A stretch of DNA of 64,000 nucleotides from Planctomycetota bacterium (GTDB taxonomy: Bacteria; Planctomycetota; UBA8742; UBA2392): NCBI GenBank assembly GCA_020425605.1, contig JAGQRH010000002.1, forward strand, positions 1 to 64,000, in the 5' to 3' direction. A model generated the notes under the pieces. The model was not told the DNA's origin. It saw nothing but the letters and a program-made list of their open reading frames with translations, and did not search any database. The position numbers were made by a program, and so were the translations under genes. Of this stretch, positions 7,307 to 16,255 are shown piece by piece. The stretch's first letter is position 1; the number at the start of each line of letters is the position of its first letter.

Positions 7307-8302
7307 CTAGTCCTGTCCCGCCTGGCAGTCCCATCCGGGCATCCGGCGCTCGAACGTGTAGCGCTTGCTTGCGAGCGTTGAGTTCTTCCATTTCTGGTAA
7401 AGCGAGTCCGTCGGGTCAGCCGCGCCGATGCAGCTCGGTCGTTGGTCGAAGAAGGGTGCTTCATTTGCCGGGAACTCACCCGTCTTCTTCACGACCCAGA
7501 AGCCGAATTCAGTCGGGATGATGTCGCTGACCTCATCCTTCTTCAGCTTCCAGAACGCCTCGTCGACCTCTGCCGTCAGGCTGCCGTCATTCGGGTAGAT
7601 GGTGCCGATTACACCCATTCCCTGCCGCGTATGCATGTCTTCACTGACTTCACGGGCGAGCAGGCTGAACTTCTCGCCTTTGTTGATGCGCGCAATGACG
7701 TCCTCAAGTTGCTTGCGGTTTCGCATATAGATGCCCATTGCATCTGCGCTGATGGTCGAGAACTTCCAGTAGTTGACGACCATGCGGCGAAGCAGTGCGT
7801 CGCTTGTGGCGCGGCGCATGTTGTCCTCGAATTCGCTGAGCGACATGTTGTACTTCAGGCGTAGAAACTCCTCTCGACTGTAGCCCTTCGGCTCGGCGCC
7901 GTTCTTGCGCTGTTGTTCCATGACTGCGTCATTGATTGCCTTGAACTCGGCTTCCCAGGCTTCTTTGCGGCGCTTGAACTCTGCGTCGAGCTCGCGTGCC
8001 TTGACGCTGGCACCGATGCGATTGGCCTCAAGGTTGATCAATTCTTCCATTACCAGGCTGTCGAGCGCCCACTTGGCGGAGCGCAGGTCGGGGTCCGTGT
8101 ACAGCCGCTCACGTTCGAGCGCCCGCTGAATAAACTCCTCGGCCGTGATCACACGCTCGCCGACTCGGGCGACCTGGTTCACCTTGAGCGTCCTTACCGG
8201 CTCCGGCTTGGCATCCTGCGCGCCTGCAACAAAGCCAACGGCGCCGGCGGCGACTGCGATGGCGCCGCACGCACAGAATCGAATGATCCAGTTCGTCATC
8301 AC
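7307..8302 (-). CDS. PpiC/SurA-type peptidyl-prolyl isomerase, exported
   Basis: The 331-aa product starts with a hydrophobic segment (about residues 5-27, CACGAIAVAAGAVGFVAGA) acting as signal peptide or anchor. A helical chaperone-like region (about 40-200) follows, then a parvulin domain at about 200-290 with FSLLAREVSEDMHTR, GVIGTIYPNDGSLTAEVDEAFWKLKKDEVSDIIPTEFG-type motifs (shown in part) and FWVVKK. Such proteins fold envelope and outer-membrane proteins. The C-terminus ends in ERRMPGWDCQ, nearly the same as the upstream neighbour. Its ATG overlaps that neighbour's stop (ATGA, 8299-8302), so the two are translationally coupled paralogues. Confidence 0.85.
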   Translation of the reverse strand: MMTNWIIRFCACGAIAVAAGAVGFVAGAQDAKPEPVRTLKVNQVARVGERVITAEEFIQRALERERLYTDPDLRSAKWALDSLVMEELINLEANRIGASVKARELDAEFKRRKEAWEAEFKAINDAVMEQQRKNGAEPKGYSREEFLRLKYNMSLSEFEDNMRRATSDALLRRMVVNYWKFSTISADAMGIYMRNRKQLEDVIARINKGEKFSLLAREVSEDMHTRQGMGVIGTIYPNDGSLTAEVDEAFWKLKKDEVSDIIPTEFGFWVVKKTGEFPANEAPFFDQRPSCIGAADPTDSLYQKWKNSTLASKRYTFERRMPGWDCQAGQD

Positions 8303-9297
8303 TTCTCCTCGTTCGGCTTGCCCGGCCGGCAGTCGAAGCCCGGCAGGCGTCTCTCGATCTTGTACTTCTGGGTGTTGAAGACCCAGCGAATCCAGCGATT
8401 GAAGTAGTCGGATTCGTTGTTGCGGTCAGGCGCCTTCATCAACTCGGCCCTCAGCGCGTTCAGCGGCTTGCGCTCAGGCGTGAAGGTCCGATCGCGCTTG
8501 AAGATGTGGTAGCCATACTGGGTGTGTACCGGCTTGCTGTATTCGCCGTCCTTGAGCTTCCACAGCGCCTCGGCCGCCTCTTTGACCAGCGTCCCGTCGT
8601 TTTCATAGATTCGCGGCAGCTTGCCCTTGGTGATGCCCGCGGCGGGATCGATGCTGCGCTGCACGGCGAGGTCTTCGAACTTCGTGTTGATGTCGTCCTT
8701 GGCGACGTCATCCAGCACGTCATGGATGTCGTTCGCCTCTGCAAGTGTCTTAACGAGGATGTGCTTACATTCGAGGCTCGGCTCGGTGGCCTCGAAATAG
8801 CGCACGAGAATGCGGCGGGTGATGAATGTCGGCGCGCGCTCGCGAACGTAGACCCTGAAGCTCTCTACATCCATTCCGACGTTCTGCTGCTCAAGCCATT
8901 CGTTGAGCGTCAAAGTGCCGTGAGTCTCTTCCTTGACCATCTGCTTGATCGCGTTCAGCTGCCTGTCTGTTTCTTCGTCGATTTCCTTTTCGGACAGCGG
9001 AACCCCGCCGAGACGCTTGGCTTCAAGCTCGATGACGGCCGTGTCGCGAAGGTAGACGAGGGAGTCATTCAGCACCCGATTCTTGGGTTGCGTCATGAAC
9101 TCGAAGTCCCACATGCGCGCGATCAGTTGCTCGCCGGTAATGATGCGGTCGCCAACGCGCATGATTTCACCGGGCTTGAGTGTGTTCGCGACGCCCTTCG
9201 CCGGAACTTCCTGTGCGCTGAACTCGCAGCTGATGACCAGTCCGGCCGCCGTGAACAGCACGAACAAAGCGCAACGAAACAACCAATGGCGATGCAT
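8299..9297 (-). CDS. PpiC/SurA-type peptidyl-prolyl isomerase, exported (paralogue)
   Basis: The 332-aa product has an N-terminal hydrophobic signal (LFRCALFVLFTAAGLVISC; the final Cys could be lipidated, though the box is poor). A helical region follows with RVGDRIITGEQLIARMW, matching the neighbour's RVGERVITAEEFIQRAL. The parvulin domain begins near residue 180 with CKHILVKTLAEAND and includes FEDLAVQRSIDPAAGITKG and YGYHIFKRD. It ends in IERRLPGFDCRPG. A strong GGAGG lies 8 nt before the ATG. It is the first gene of the pair and is divergent from the kinase at 9444. The shared terminal Pro-Gly-aromatic-Asp-Cys motif suggests a common attachment or interaction role. Confidence 0.85.
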   Translation of the reverse strand: MHRHWLFRCALFVLFTAAGLVISCEFSAQEVPAKGVANTLKPGEIMRVGDRIITGEQLIARMWDFEFMTQPKNRVLNDSLVYLRDTAVIELEAKRLGGVPLSEKEIDEETDRQLNAIKQMVKEETHGTLTLNEWLEQQNVGMDVESFRVYVRERAPTFITRRILVRYFEATEPSLECKHILVKTLAEANDIHDVLDDVAKDDINTKFEDLAVQRSIDPAAGITKGKLPRIYENDGTLVKEAAEALWKLKDGEYSKPVHTQYGYHIFKRDRTFTPERKPLNALRAELMKAPDRNNESDYFNRWIRWVFNTQKYKIERRLPGFDCRPGKPNEEK

Positions 9298-9443
9298 CAG
9301 TGAATCCTCCGGGGATCTTGCGGGGCCTGCCTCATGCTAGTCGCCAGCGGCCGCGATTCAATGCGGGTTCGCGGGCGATGGCGGGCGTTACTTTCGCCAA
9401 GGCACGGTTTACAGTAAATTGGCCCTATAATCCGGAGAGCTTC

Positions 9444-11465
9444 GTGGGATCAGATTCCACACCTGCAGAGGAAATGCCGGCTGTCGGGGGCGCAGGCCGC
9501 CACGACAGGCCGGCCTCCGTGCCCGAGCTTACCCCGGAGGGCGAGGGGCGCGCCACGGGCGCAGACTTCGAGCGTGATGTGCTTGCGGCGGAAAGCGAGG
9601 ACGACACCGAGATCGACTCCGCCTTGCCCGCCGACTTCGAACCCGCTGACGAGTCCGCCACCGAAGTCGAGGACGACACGGATCGACCGGTGTCAGACCG
9701 CCTGGACGAAACAAGTCAGCCTACGCGCCGAAACGCAAGAAGCGATGCCACGGAGCTTGAGCCCGAGACCCAGGAAGACCTGACCGCAACGGAGTCCGCA
9801 ACGGAAGGCTCGGGCGCGAGCCTGTACCCGGGAAAACTGAAGTCCGTGCGCGCCCCCGGCTGGGACCAGTCCGGCGCAGTGCAGCGCCCGGACGTCGAGG
9901 ACCGCCGCAGCAACCCGCGTCCGCCCAAGCCCGAGAGCGCGCCGATACTTGAGCCCGCATCCGTGCCGAGCCTCAATTCCTTCACTGAGCCACCGCCCGT
10001 CGACGACGACGTGCCGGCCATGACGCCCGTCGACGAGCATCAATCCGGCACGCGTATCCGCCGCCACCTGACCGCCGTTGACCAGGCCGCCAAAGAGCTG
10101 GCTCGCGCTGCGCTGCAGGCCGAGATCGAAAAGGAAGAAAAGCGTGCACTGGCACAGCACTACACCCCGGAAGAAGGAGAGATTCCGCCCAGCCCGGAGG
10201 TCGCCAAGCGATTTGACGTGATCCTCCAGCTCGGCAAGGGCGGCATGGCAGTCGTGTACCTGTGCCGTGACCCGCGCCGCAAAGGCAAGGTGCTGGCAGT
10301 CAAGGACATCCGCGCCGAGATGAAGCCGGGCATGAAAGTTGAGCAGCGTGTCGAGCACGAGGCGATGCTGCTGAAAGAGCTCGACCATCCTGGAATCGTG
10401 AAGGTCTACGACTTCCTCAAATTCCCTCGCGGTAGCGCCATCGTAATGGAGTTCATTGACGGCTTGCCGCTTGATCACGAAATCGGCGCCGGGCGGCGCA
10501 TCACCTGGGATTTCGGCGTTCGCATCCTGCGTGAAATCGGCAGCGCGCTCTACTACGCCCATCAGCACGGTGTCATCCACCGTGACATCAAACCGGACAA
10601 CATCCTGTATTCCGAGCGGCACAGCATCATGAAGCTGGTCGACTTCGGGCTGGCGCGCATGTTCGGGGACCAGACCGAAGTCCACATGACGCGCACCGGC
10701 ATGGTGGTCGGCACGCCGCACTACATGAGCCCCGAGCAAGTGGGGGGCAAGACGCTGGACCAGCGCAGCGACGTCTACAGCTTCGGTGCGACCCTGTACT
10801 ACCTCTTGACGGGTCAACGGCACGTCGAGGGCAGCAACGTCATGGATATCCTTGAGCAGCAGCGCAGCAAGGACATCGTTCCGCCCAGCCACTTGCGTCG
10901 AGACATCCCCGCATGGCTGAGCTACGTCATCGGCAAGATGATGGAGGTTAAGCCGGACGATCGCTACCAGGACATGCAGGCGGTGCTCGACGACGTGGAT
11001 CTCGCCGAGCAGGACCCGGAGCACTTCGTTCACAGCAACCCGCGCGGGCCGGTAAAGCGCTACGCCGGCGCCGAGCTGGCGCCCTTCGCAGGCGAAACCG
11101 ATGGCGTCGCGGCCGGCGTCGCTGAAGACTCAACGGCTTGGCCATCTTCGCAGGCGCCGATCCACGGCGACAGCTCGACGAGTCGGGCCCTCGCTTCTAG
11201 TGGCCGGACGACCCGGAAGCGGATGGTTGAGGGTGATGCCAACCAGGAAGTGCGAGCACTCGAAGAAGAGGCGACACCCGCACAGATTTCCGCCATGTTG
11301 CGTGAGATCAGCGGGCGTCTTGAGCGCGCGGAGAAACAGCAGGTCGGCCCCGGCATGCTGGTGCTGATTGTGCTGCTGAGCATCCTGATCGTGATGCTGC
11401 TGATCGCGGGCGGGCTGCTGCTCGCACAACGCGAAGGCTACCTCAGCAGGTTCTTCGGCTGGTAG
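9444..11465 (+). CDS. transmembrane Hanks-type Ser/Thr protein kinase
   Basis: The open frame reaches back to 9300, but the GTG at 9444 has GGAG at 9434-9437 with 6-nt spacing, so I start there (673 aa). Residues 1 to about 250 are acidic, Pro/Ser/Thr-rich and probably disordered. The kinase domain follows (about 255-520): glycine loop LGKGGMAVVY, lysine 287 in AVKDI, HRDIKPDN with catalytic Asp381, DFG at 400-402 and GTPHYMSPEQ. A single membrane span lies at about 638-662, close to the C-terminus, leaving only a few residues outside. The extracytoplasmic sensor domain usual in such kinases is missing. Its partner is unknown. It is divergent from the parvulin genes and converges on uup. Confidence 0.92.
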   Translation: MGSDSTPAEEMPAVGGAGRHDRPASVPELTPEGEGRATGADFERDVLAAESEDDTEIDSALPADFEPADESATEVEDDTDRPVSDRLDETSQPTRRNARSDATELEPETQEDLTATESATEGSGASLYPGKLKSVRAPGWDQSGAVQRPDVEDRRSNPRPPKPESAPILEPASVPSLNSFTEPPPVDDDVPAMTPVDEHQSGTRIRRHLTAVDQAAKELARAALQAEIEKEEKRALAQHYTPEEGEIPPSPEVAKRFDVILQLGKGGMAVVYLCRDPRRKGKVLAVKDIRAEMKPGMKVEQRVEHEAMLLKELDHPGIVKVYDFLKFPRGSAIVMEFIDGLPLDHEIGAGRRITWDFGVRILREIGSALYYAHQHGVIHRDIKPDNILYSERHSIMKLVDFGLARMFGDQTEVHMTRTGMVVGTPHYMSPEQVGGKTLDQRSDVYSFGATLYYLLTGQRHVEGSNVMDILEQQRSKDIVPPSHLRRDIPAWLSYVIGKMMEVKPDDRYQDMQAVLDDVDLAEQDPEHFVHSNPRGPVKRYAGAELAPFAGETDGVAAGVAEDSTAWPSSQAPIHGDSSTSRALASSGRTTRKRMVEGDANQEVRALEEEATPAQISAMLREISGRLERAEKQQVGPGMLVLIVLLSILIVMLLIAGGLLLAQREGYLSRFFGW

Positions 11466-11466
11466 C

Positions 11467-13374
11467 TCACGCGCCCGTGACGATCGTTTCCAGCTCTTCC
11501 CAGCGTGAGTACAGTGTCTCGAGTTCCTGCATCGCGGCGTCGCGCCGGGCGGCGAGTCTGGTCGCCTTAGCGTTGCCTTCGGCGCTTGCGTAAAGGCTGG
11601 TGTCTGCCATCTGCTCTTCGAGCATCGCGCATTCCCCTTCGAGTTTCTCGATCCTCTCGGGGAGCTTCTTGAGTTCGCTTTCGGCTTTGCGCCGTGCCTT
11701 GCGTTGTTCCTCGGCCGCGCGTTTGTCAGGCGCGGGAGCAGACTTGGGCTTGGGCTCGCTGACTTCCTTCAACTCGGCCAGCAGGTCTTCGATGTCGCCC
11801 TCATGGAATCGCGCTTTGCCGCTGCCGTCGAGGAACAGAATGCGCGTGCAGACGCGGTCGAGGAAATAGCGGTCGTGGCTGACCACAAGCACCACGCCTT
11901 CGAACGCGCAAAGCGCCTCTTCAAGCGCGCGCAGGGTGGGCAGGTCAAGGTCGTTGGTCGGCTCGTCGAGCGCCAGAATGTTGCCCTGGCGAAGCAGGAG
12001 CTTGGCCAGAAGCACCCGGTTTCTCTCACCGCCGGACAGTTGCCGAATCAGCGTGTGCTTGCGCTGGCCCGGGAACAGGAACTGGTCCAGGAACGGCGCG
12101 ACACGGCGCTCAACGCCCTCGATCTTCACGACGCCGTCGGCCTGGTGGGCGACTTCCTCGACGACGCTCTTGTCCTCGTCGAGCACCGAGCGCGACTGGT
12201 CAATGTCGGCTACCCGAACGGTTTCGCCGATCTCCACCGTGCCGCTGTCCGGCGCGAGCTTGCCGGTCAGGATGCGCAGTAGCGTGGATTTGCCGGTGCC
12301 GTTTGCGCCCACGATGCCGAGGCGCATGCCGGCCGTGATCTCGACGCTGATGTCATCGAGGATTGTGCGGTCGCCGTAGCGCTTTCCCACGTGCTTGGCG
12401 CGGATGACCTTGCCGCCAAGGCGCGGCCCCTGCGGGATCTGGAATTCCAACTCGGCCCGTGTCTCAAGGGCTTCCTGCCCGGTGAGGTCCTTGTAGCGGT
12501 TTACGCGGGCCTTCTCTTTCGTCGTTCGCCCGTGGGCGCCGCGCTTGATCCAGGCGGTTTCCCGCCGGATGGTCGAAAGGCGGGTCTGCTCGGTGTTGGT
12601 CTCGGCCGCGAGGCGCGTGGCCTGCTGCACGAGGAAGGCCTGATAGCCGCCGTCAGTTGAGTACAGCTTGCTGCGGTCCACCTCGACGATCCGGTTGACG
12701 ATCCGATCGAGGAAATAGCGATCGTGGGTGACCATCACCAGCGGCATGCGCGTGGCCAGCAGAAAGGTCTCAAGCCACTCAATCGCAACGACGTCGAGGT
12801 GGTTTGTCGGCTCGTCAAGCAGCAGCACATCCGGCTCGGACAGCAGCATCGCTGCAAGGCACACGCGCCGGGCTTCGCCGCCTGAAAGCGTGCCGCACAG
12901 GGCATCGGGCTCACGCAGGCCGAGGTGGCTCATGATTTCATCGACACGGTATTCGACGTTGTGCCCTCCCATTTCGGTGAGGCGCGTTTCCAGGTGCGAC
13001 TGGATCTCAATCAGGTCGGCCAGCACGTCCGCGGACTGGCCCGGTTTGGCCATCTCAAGGTGCAGCTCTTCCAGCCGGGCATGCAACGCCGTACGGTCGC
13101 CCAAGCCGGCACGCACGGCATCACGCACGCGAAGGGCCGGGTCAAGCTTCGGCTCCTGGGTGAAGAACCCGATACGGGCGCCAACCGCGGCGATCCGTCG
13201 GCCGTCGTCCGGGGTCTCAACGCCGGCCAGCAGCCGCAGCAGGGTCGACTTGCCCTCGCCGTTGGGGCCGACCAGCCCGACGCGCTCGGATCGCCCCAGC
13301 CCAAAACTGACCGAGTTGAATACTACGCGGCTGTCGTAGGCTTTCGTGACATTGTTGAGCGCAAGAATCGACAT
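11467..13374 (-). CDS. uup: ABC-F family ATPase Uup
   Basis: The 635-aa product has two ABC domains in one chain and no membrane spans, as in the ABC-F class that acts on ribosomes or DNA. Walker A motifs are GPNGEGKST and GANGTGKST; signature motifs are LSGGEARR and LSGGERNR; Walker B motifs end in LLLDEPTNHLD and LALDEPTNDLD. The interdomain linker is charged. The C-terminal coiled coil (about residues 545-635, Lys/Glu-rich with RRKAESELKKL and LETLYSRWEEL) is the Uup-type DNA-binding tail. I start at the ATG at 13374 because the family begins there (MSILALNNVTKAY); the frame upstream is proline/arginine-rich and unlike the family. Confidence 0.9.
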   Translation of the reverse strand: MSILALNNVTKAYDSRVVFNSVSFGLGRSERVGLVGPNGEGKSTLLRLLAGVETPDDGRRIAAVGARIGFFTQEPKLDPALRVRDAVRAGLGDRTALHARLEELHLEMAKPGQSADVLADLIEIQSHLETRLTEMGGHNVEYRVDEIMSHLGLREPDALCGTLSGGEARRVCLAAMLLSEPDVLLLDEPTNHLDVVAIEWLETFLLATRMPLVMVTHDRYFLDRIVNRIVEVDRSKLYSTDGGYQAFLVQQATRLAAETNTEQTRLSTIRRETAWIKRGAHGRTTKEKARVNRYKDLTGQEALETRAELEFQIPQGPRLGGKVIRAKHVGKRYGDRTILDDISVEITAGMRLGIVGANGTGKSTLLRILTGKLAPDSGTVEIGETVRVADIDQSRSVLDEDKSVVEEVAHQADGVVKIEGVERRVAPFLDQFLFPGQRKHTLIRQLSGGERNRVLLAKLLLRQGNILALDEPTNDLDLPTLRALEEALCAFEGVVLVVSHDRYFLDRVCTRILFLDGSGKARFHEGDIEDLLAELKEVSEPKPKSAPAPDKRAAEEQRKARRKAESELKKLPERIEKLEGECAMLEEQMADTSLYASAEGNAKATRLAARRDAAMQELETLYSRWEELETIVTGA

Positions 13375-13482
13375 GGGCGGGAGCATAGCAGAACTCATCC
13401 GGGCTGCCGGAGGGGGTGCTCGCCGGTGGTGCACGTGCGGCGGAGTCTGCTAGACTGCGGCCTCGGACAGCGAGGAGCAGAC

Positions 13483-14601
13483 GTGGGATTCACGGTTGAG
13501 CGGCGCAAGACGCGGACATGCATGGTGGGGGATCGGCCGGTGGGCGGCGATCACCTGGTGGCCGTGCAGACGATGACCAAGACCAAGACCTGGGATGTGC
13601 CCGGCACGCTGAAGCAGATCCACGGCGCACAGGACAAGGGCGTCGACATCGTGCGCGTTGCCTGTCCGGACGAAAAGTCTGCCCAGGCGCTGCCTGCTAT
13701 CATTGAGGGCTCGCGCGTCCCGATCATCGCCGATATCCATTTCGCGCCCGGGCTTGCCCTCAAGGCGCTCGAGGCCGGCGTGCATTGCGTGCGCATCAAC
13801 CCCGGCAACATCAAGCTTGAGCTGGTGCAGAAGATCGTCGCGCTGGCCAGGGACAAGGGCGCCGCAATCCGCATCGGCGTCAACTCCGGCTCGATCATGC
13901 CGCGCAAGGGGCTCGAGGTTAAGCAGGACATGGAACTCGAGATGGCCGAGCTGATGGTCGACACGGCCGTGCAGTGGTGCGAACAGTTCGACAAGTGGGG
14001 TTTTAAGAATTTCAAGGTGAGCCTGAAGTCTTCTGACGTGCTTACGACGATCTACACAAATCGCCGTTTCGCGGAGCAGACGGACGTGCCGCTGCACCTC
14101 GGCGTGACCGAGGCGGGCATGCTGCAGGCCAGTACGGTCAAGTCGAGCATCGGTCTCGGGACGCTGCTGCAGGAAGGGATCGGCGACACGATCCGCGTGA
14201 GCATCACCGGCGACCCGCTGGACGAAGTGGACGTCGGCTACGAAATCCTCAGCGCCCTGCGCCTGCGCAAGAAGAACCTCGAGATCGTCGCCTGCCCAAG
14301 TTGCGGCCGCGACGAAGTGGACGGCGGCGTTGAGACACTGGCGCGCCAGGTCGAAGAACGCCTGCGTGACTACAAGGGCAACATCACCGTCAGTGTGCTC
14401 GGCTGCATCGTGAACGGCCCCGGCGAAGCGGCCGAAGCCGACCTCGGCATCGCGGGCGCCAAGGACGCGGGCTACCTGTTCAAGGGCGAGACGATCCTGC
14501 GCCGCGTGCCCAACGAGAAGCTCGTCGACGAGCTGATGATCGAGCTCCACAAGATGGAGCGCGAACGCGCCGCAGAAGAAGTTACGCCCGCCCAGGCTTG
14601 A
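13483..14601 (+). CDS. ispG: 4-hydroxy-3-methylbut-2-en-1-yl diphosphate synthase IspG
   Basis: IspG reduces methylerythritol cyclodiphosphate in the non-mevalonate isoprenoid pathway using a [4Fe-4S] cluster. The GTG at 13483 has GAGGAG at 13472-13477 and gives 372 aa, the short bacterial form without the plant-type insert. The N-terminal TIM barrel includes VQTMTKT, DIHFAPGLAL and RINPGN. The C-terminal domain carries the cluster ligands Cys271, Cys274 and Cys308, followed by Glu315 in GCIVNGPGEA. The last 15 residues are an extra charged tail. The gene is divergent from uup (108 nt apart), and no other isoprenoid gene is near. Confidence 0.95.
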   Translation: MGFTVERRKTRTCMVGDRPVGGDHLVAVQTMTKTKTWDVPGTLKQIHGAQDKGVDIVRVACPDEKSAQALPAIIEGSRVPIIADIHFAPGLALKALEAGVHCVRINPGNIKLELVQKIVALARDKGAAIRIGVNSGSIMPRKGLEVKQDMELEMAELMVDTAVQWCEQFDKWGFKNFKVSLKSSDVLTTIYTNRRFAEQTDVPLHLGVTEAGMLQASTVKSSIGLGTLLQEGIGDTIRVSITGDPLDEVDVGYEILSALRLRKKNLEIVACPSCGRDEVDGGVETLARQVEERLRDYKGNITVSVLGCIVNGPGEAAEADLGIAGAKDAGYLFKGETILRRVPNEKLVDELMIELHKMERERAAEEVTPAQA

Positions 14602-14619
14602 CGTTTTCAGCAATCGCAC

Positions 14620-14655
14620 GGGGGTCGTGGTGGGGCCAACCTGACCACGACCCCC
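14620..14655 (+). terminator. gene-end hairpin after ispG
   Basis: GGGGGTCGTGGT (14620-14631) and ACCACGACCCCC (14644-14655) form a perfect 12-bp stem with a 12-nt loop, 18 nt after the ispG stop. No T run follows, so termination by this hairpin alone is uncertain; it may protect the transcript end. The remaining stretch to 14839 has no gene. Confidence 0.55.
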
Positions 14656-14839
14656 GGCTTCGTCTGGTGCGAGCGGGACCAGGCCGCGTATGTGATCAAC
14701 GCGGTCCTTGCTGTTCGCACCGAACAGTCGGAGATCAACCGCCGTAGCGGCCGAAGCACAGCTAGTTTGTCATCGTGTGTGCGGCCTGTGCCGCAAAGGG
14801 GAAGCCGGGGTTTTCTACGCGCCTAGAGTTTCCCCCATG

Positions 14840-14863
14840 AAAACCGCTTAGGCAAGCGGTTTT
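14840..14863 (-). terminator. intrinsic terminator of the 14863-16065 gene
   Basis: AAAACCGCTT (14840-14849), loop AGGC, AAGCGGTTTT (14854-14863) is a perfect 10-bp stem that overlaps the last base of the minus-strand stop codon. Read on the minus strand it ends in TTTTC. Its symmetry would let it work in both directions between the converging genes. Confidence 0.65.
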
Positions 14864-16065
14864 CAGCGAACACGCGGCAACTTGCGCAGCAGCTTCTTGA
14901 ACGTCTTGTACTCAAACGTGATCAACTGGTCGCTGGTGGGCTCTGCAATCGCCTGCTTGACGGGAACTTCTGCGATCTCGCGGTAGGGCACAGCCGAATA
15001 GTTGCTGGTCTTCAACAGCGCGCTTTTGCCGTGCTGCCCGATCCGCAGATAGTAGTTGATCGCGCGCTTGGCGGGCTTTCCCTGGCTGTCCGTTGCCGCC
15101 TCAACCTCGCTGTATGCCTCGAGCGTCATCTGAAATTCCACGGGTGTCGTGATCATCAAGTGCCACTTGCCAAGGCGCCCGAAAACCTGAATGACGTTCT
15201 GTGAGAACATCACACGCCCGGTGAGTCCCAGCCCGTTCAGCACCTTGTTCACCAGTTGCGCGGCCCGGCCGCCGACGTAGGCACCCGCGATCAGGGCGAT
15301 GATCTTCGTCGCGATGAACGAGAAACTGTCGGCGTCTTCTTCCGTCGGCCCGATCAAGCCAATCGTCCGTGCAGCCTCGATGTGCAGGTACCAGAAACCA
15401 ACGACTGCGGCAGAGAAGACAACAAGCAGCAAGGCGCAGCCGAAGCAGCCGGAATCGGAGCCGTAGTACACGGCAACTTCCGCATCTGCGCGTTTGTCTT
15501 CTTCGGCTTCGTTGTCTTTTGCCTGGTCGACTGCGGTCAAGGCATGTTTGGGCTCGGACGGCTGTGGCTGCGGCTTGGAATCGAACTCCTCTGCCTTCTT
15601 CCGCAGGTCGATCAGCTCGTCCTGTGCGGGCGTGTCGGCCGACTCTGGCTCGCCGACGGGGTCAGCGCCTGCCTCTGCCGGAGCGTTCTTGAGAACCTCC
15701 GAAGCCGTGGCCTCAACGCCCACAACAATCTCGGCCGGTGCTGCCGTAGCGTTCTCGAGCAAGACCTGCTCAAGCGCATCGCGGTCGAATGAGGAGACGG
15801 TCAGCTCGTAGGCCTCGCCGTCCGCCAGCGCGACGTGCAGCGTGTCGCTGAAAGTGCCCTTTTCCAACTTCGGTGGAAACTCCGGGTCGAGCGTCACGCG
15901 CTTGAAGTCGCCAATCAGGGACTCGCGCTCGAACACAAACAGTTGCCCATCTGCGACGACGAAGTGGGTCTCGCCAATCGGCCCGTGGAAGCTGCAACTC
16001 AGCGAGGCGTAGGCCTTTGGCTCGCGTCCGGCCAATAGTTTGCGGATTTCGGACGGTACGCTCAT
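14863..16065 (-). CDS. membrane protein of unknown function with N-terminal PH-like region
   Basis: I recognise no named family for this 400-aa protein. Residues 18-105 have a strand-rich pattern (SLSCSFHG, THFVVADGQLFVFERE, DFKRVTLDPEF, TLHVALADGEAYELTV) suggestive of a bacterial PH-like fold. Residues 110-200 are acidic and Pro/Ala-rich, hence a likely linker. Two hydrophobic segments follow, CFGCALLLVVFSAAVVGFWY at about 210-230 and FIATKIIALIAGAYVGG at about 252-270. The C-terminal 130 residues are soluble and end in a very basic tail (KTFKKLLRKLPRVR). It stands alone, ending in its own terminator. A phosphate-sensing or membrane-scaffold role is only a guess. Confidence 0.6.
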   Translation of the reverse strand: MSVPSEIRKLLAGREPKAYASLSCSFHGPIGETHFVVADGQLFVFERESLIGDFKRVTLDPEFPPKLEKGTFSDTLHVALADGEAYELTVSSFDRDALEQVLLENATAAPAEIVVGVEATASEVLKNAPAEAGADPVGEPESADTPAQDELIDLRKKAEEFDSKPQPQPSEPKHALTAVDQAKDNEAEEDKRADAEVAVYYGSDSGCFGCALLLVVFSAAVVGFWYLHIEAARTIGLIGPTEEDADSFSFIATKIIALIAGAYVGGRAAQLVNKVLNGLGLTGRVMFSQNVIQVFGRLGKWHLMITTPVEFQMTLEAYSEVEAATDSQGKPAKRAINYYLRIGQHGKSALLKTSNYSAVPYREIAEVPVKQAIAEPTSDQLITFEYKTFKKLLRKLPRVR

Positions 16066-16255
16066 GGCAGGACTCTAGCTATGTAGCTGCGCGGGTGGAG
16101 GGTCAAGACTGGAACAGCGGGCGGTCCATGTCACAATATTCGCCGTCGCCGGCGGGCGACTCGTTCCGGGCTGGCGCCAGGCGTCGGCGGAACTCTCTCG
16201 GCTTGGGAACAACTGGTCATCGCGCTAAGGCGCGTTGGTTGCATTTGGGGACGCC

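Noticed and set aside
9408..9431. TTTACA followed by TATAAT upstream of the kinase
   Set aside because: The spacing is only 12 bp, and the implied start site would fall beyond the GGAG ribosome-binding site at 9434-9437, so it cannot drive a normal leader for the GTG at 9444.
9693..11033. 446-aa open frame antisense to the kinase
   Set aside because: It lies wholly inside the kinase gene in a frame favoured by high GC, and its translation shows no domain.
12925..13482. In-frame extension upstream of ispG
   Set aside because: It is the antisense shadow of uup; GAGGAG at 13472-13477 and the IspG N-terminus fix the GTG at 13483.
14711..14727. Palindrome CTGTTCG-CAC-CGAACAG, LexA-like
   Set aside because: It lies between two converging genes, not upstream of any gene, and the CTGT-to-ACAG spacing is 9 rather than 8.
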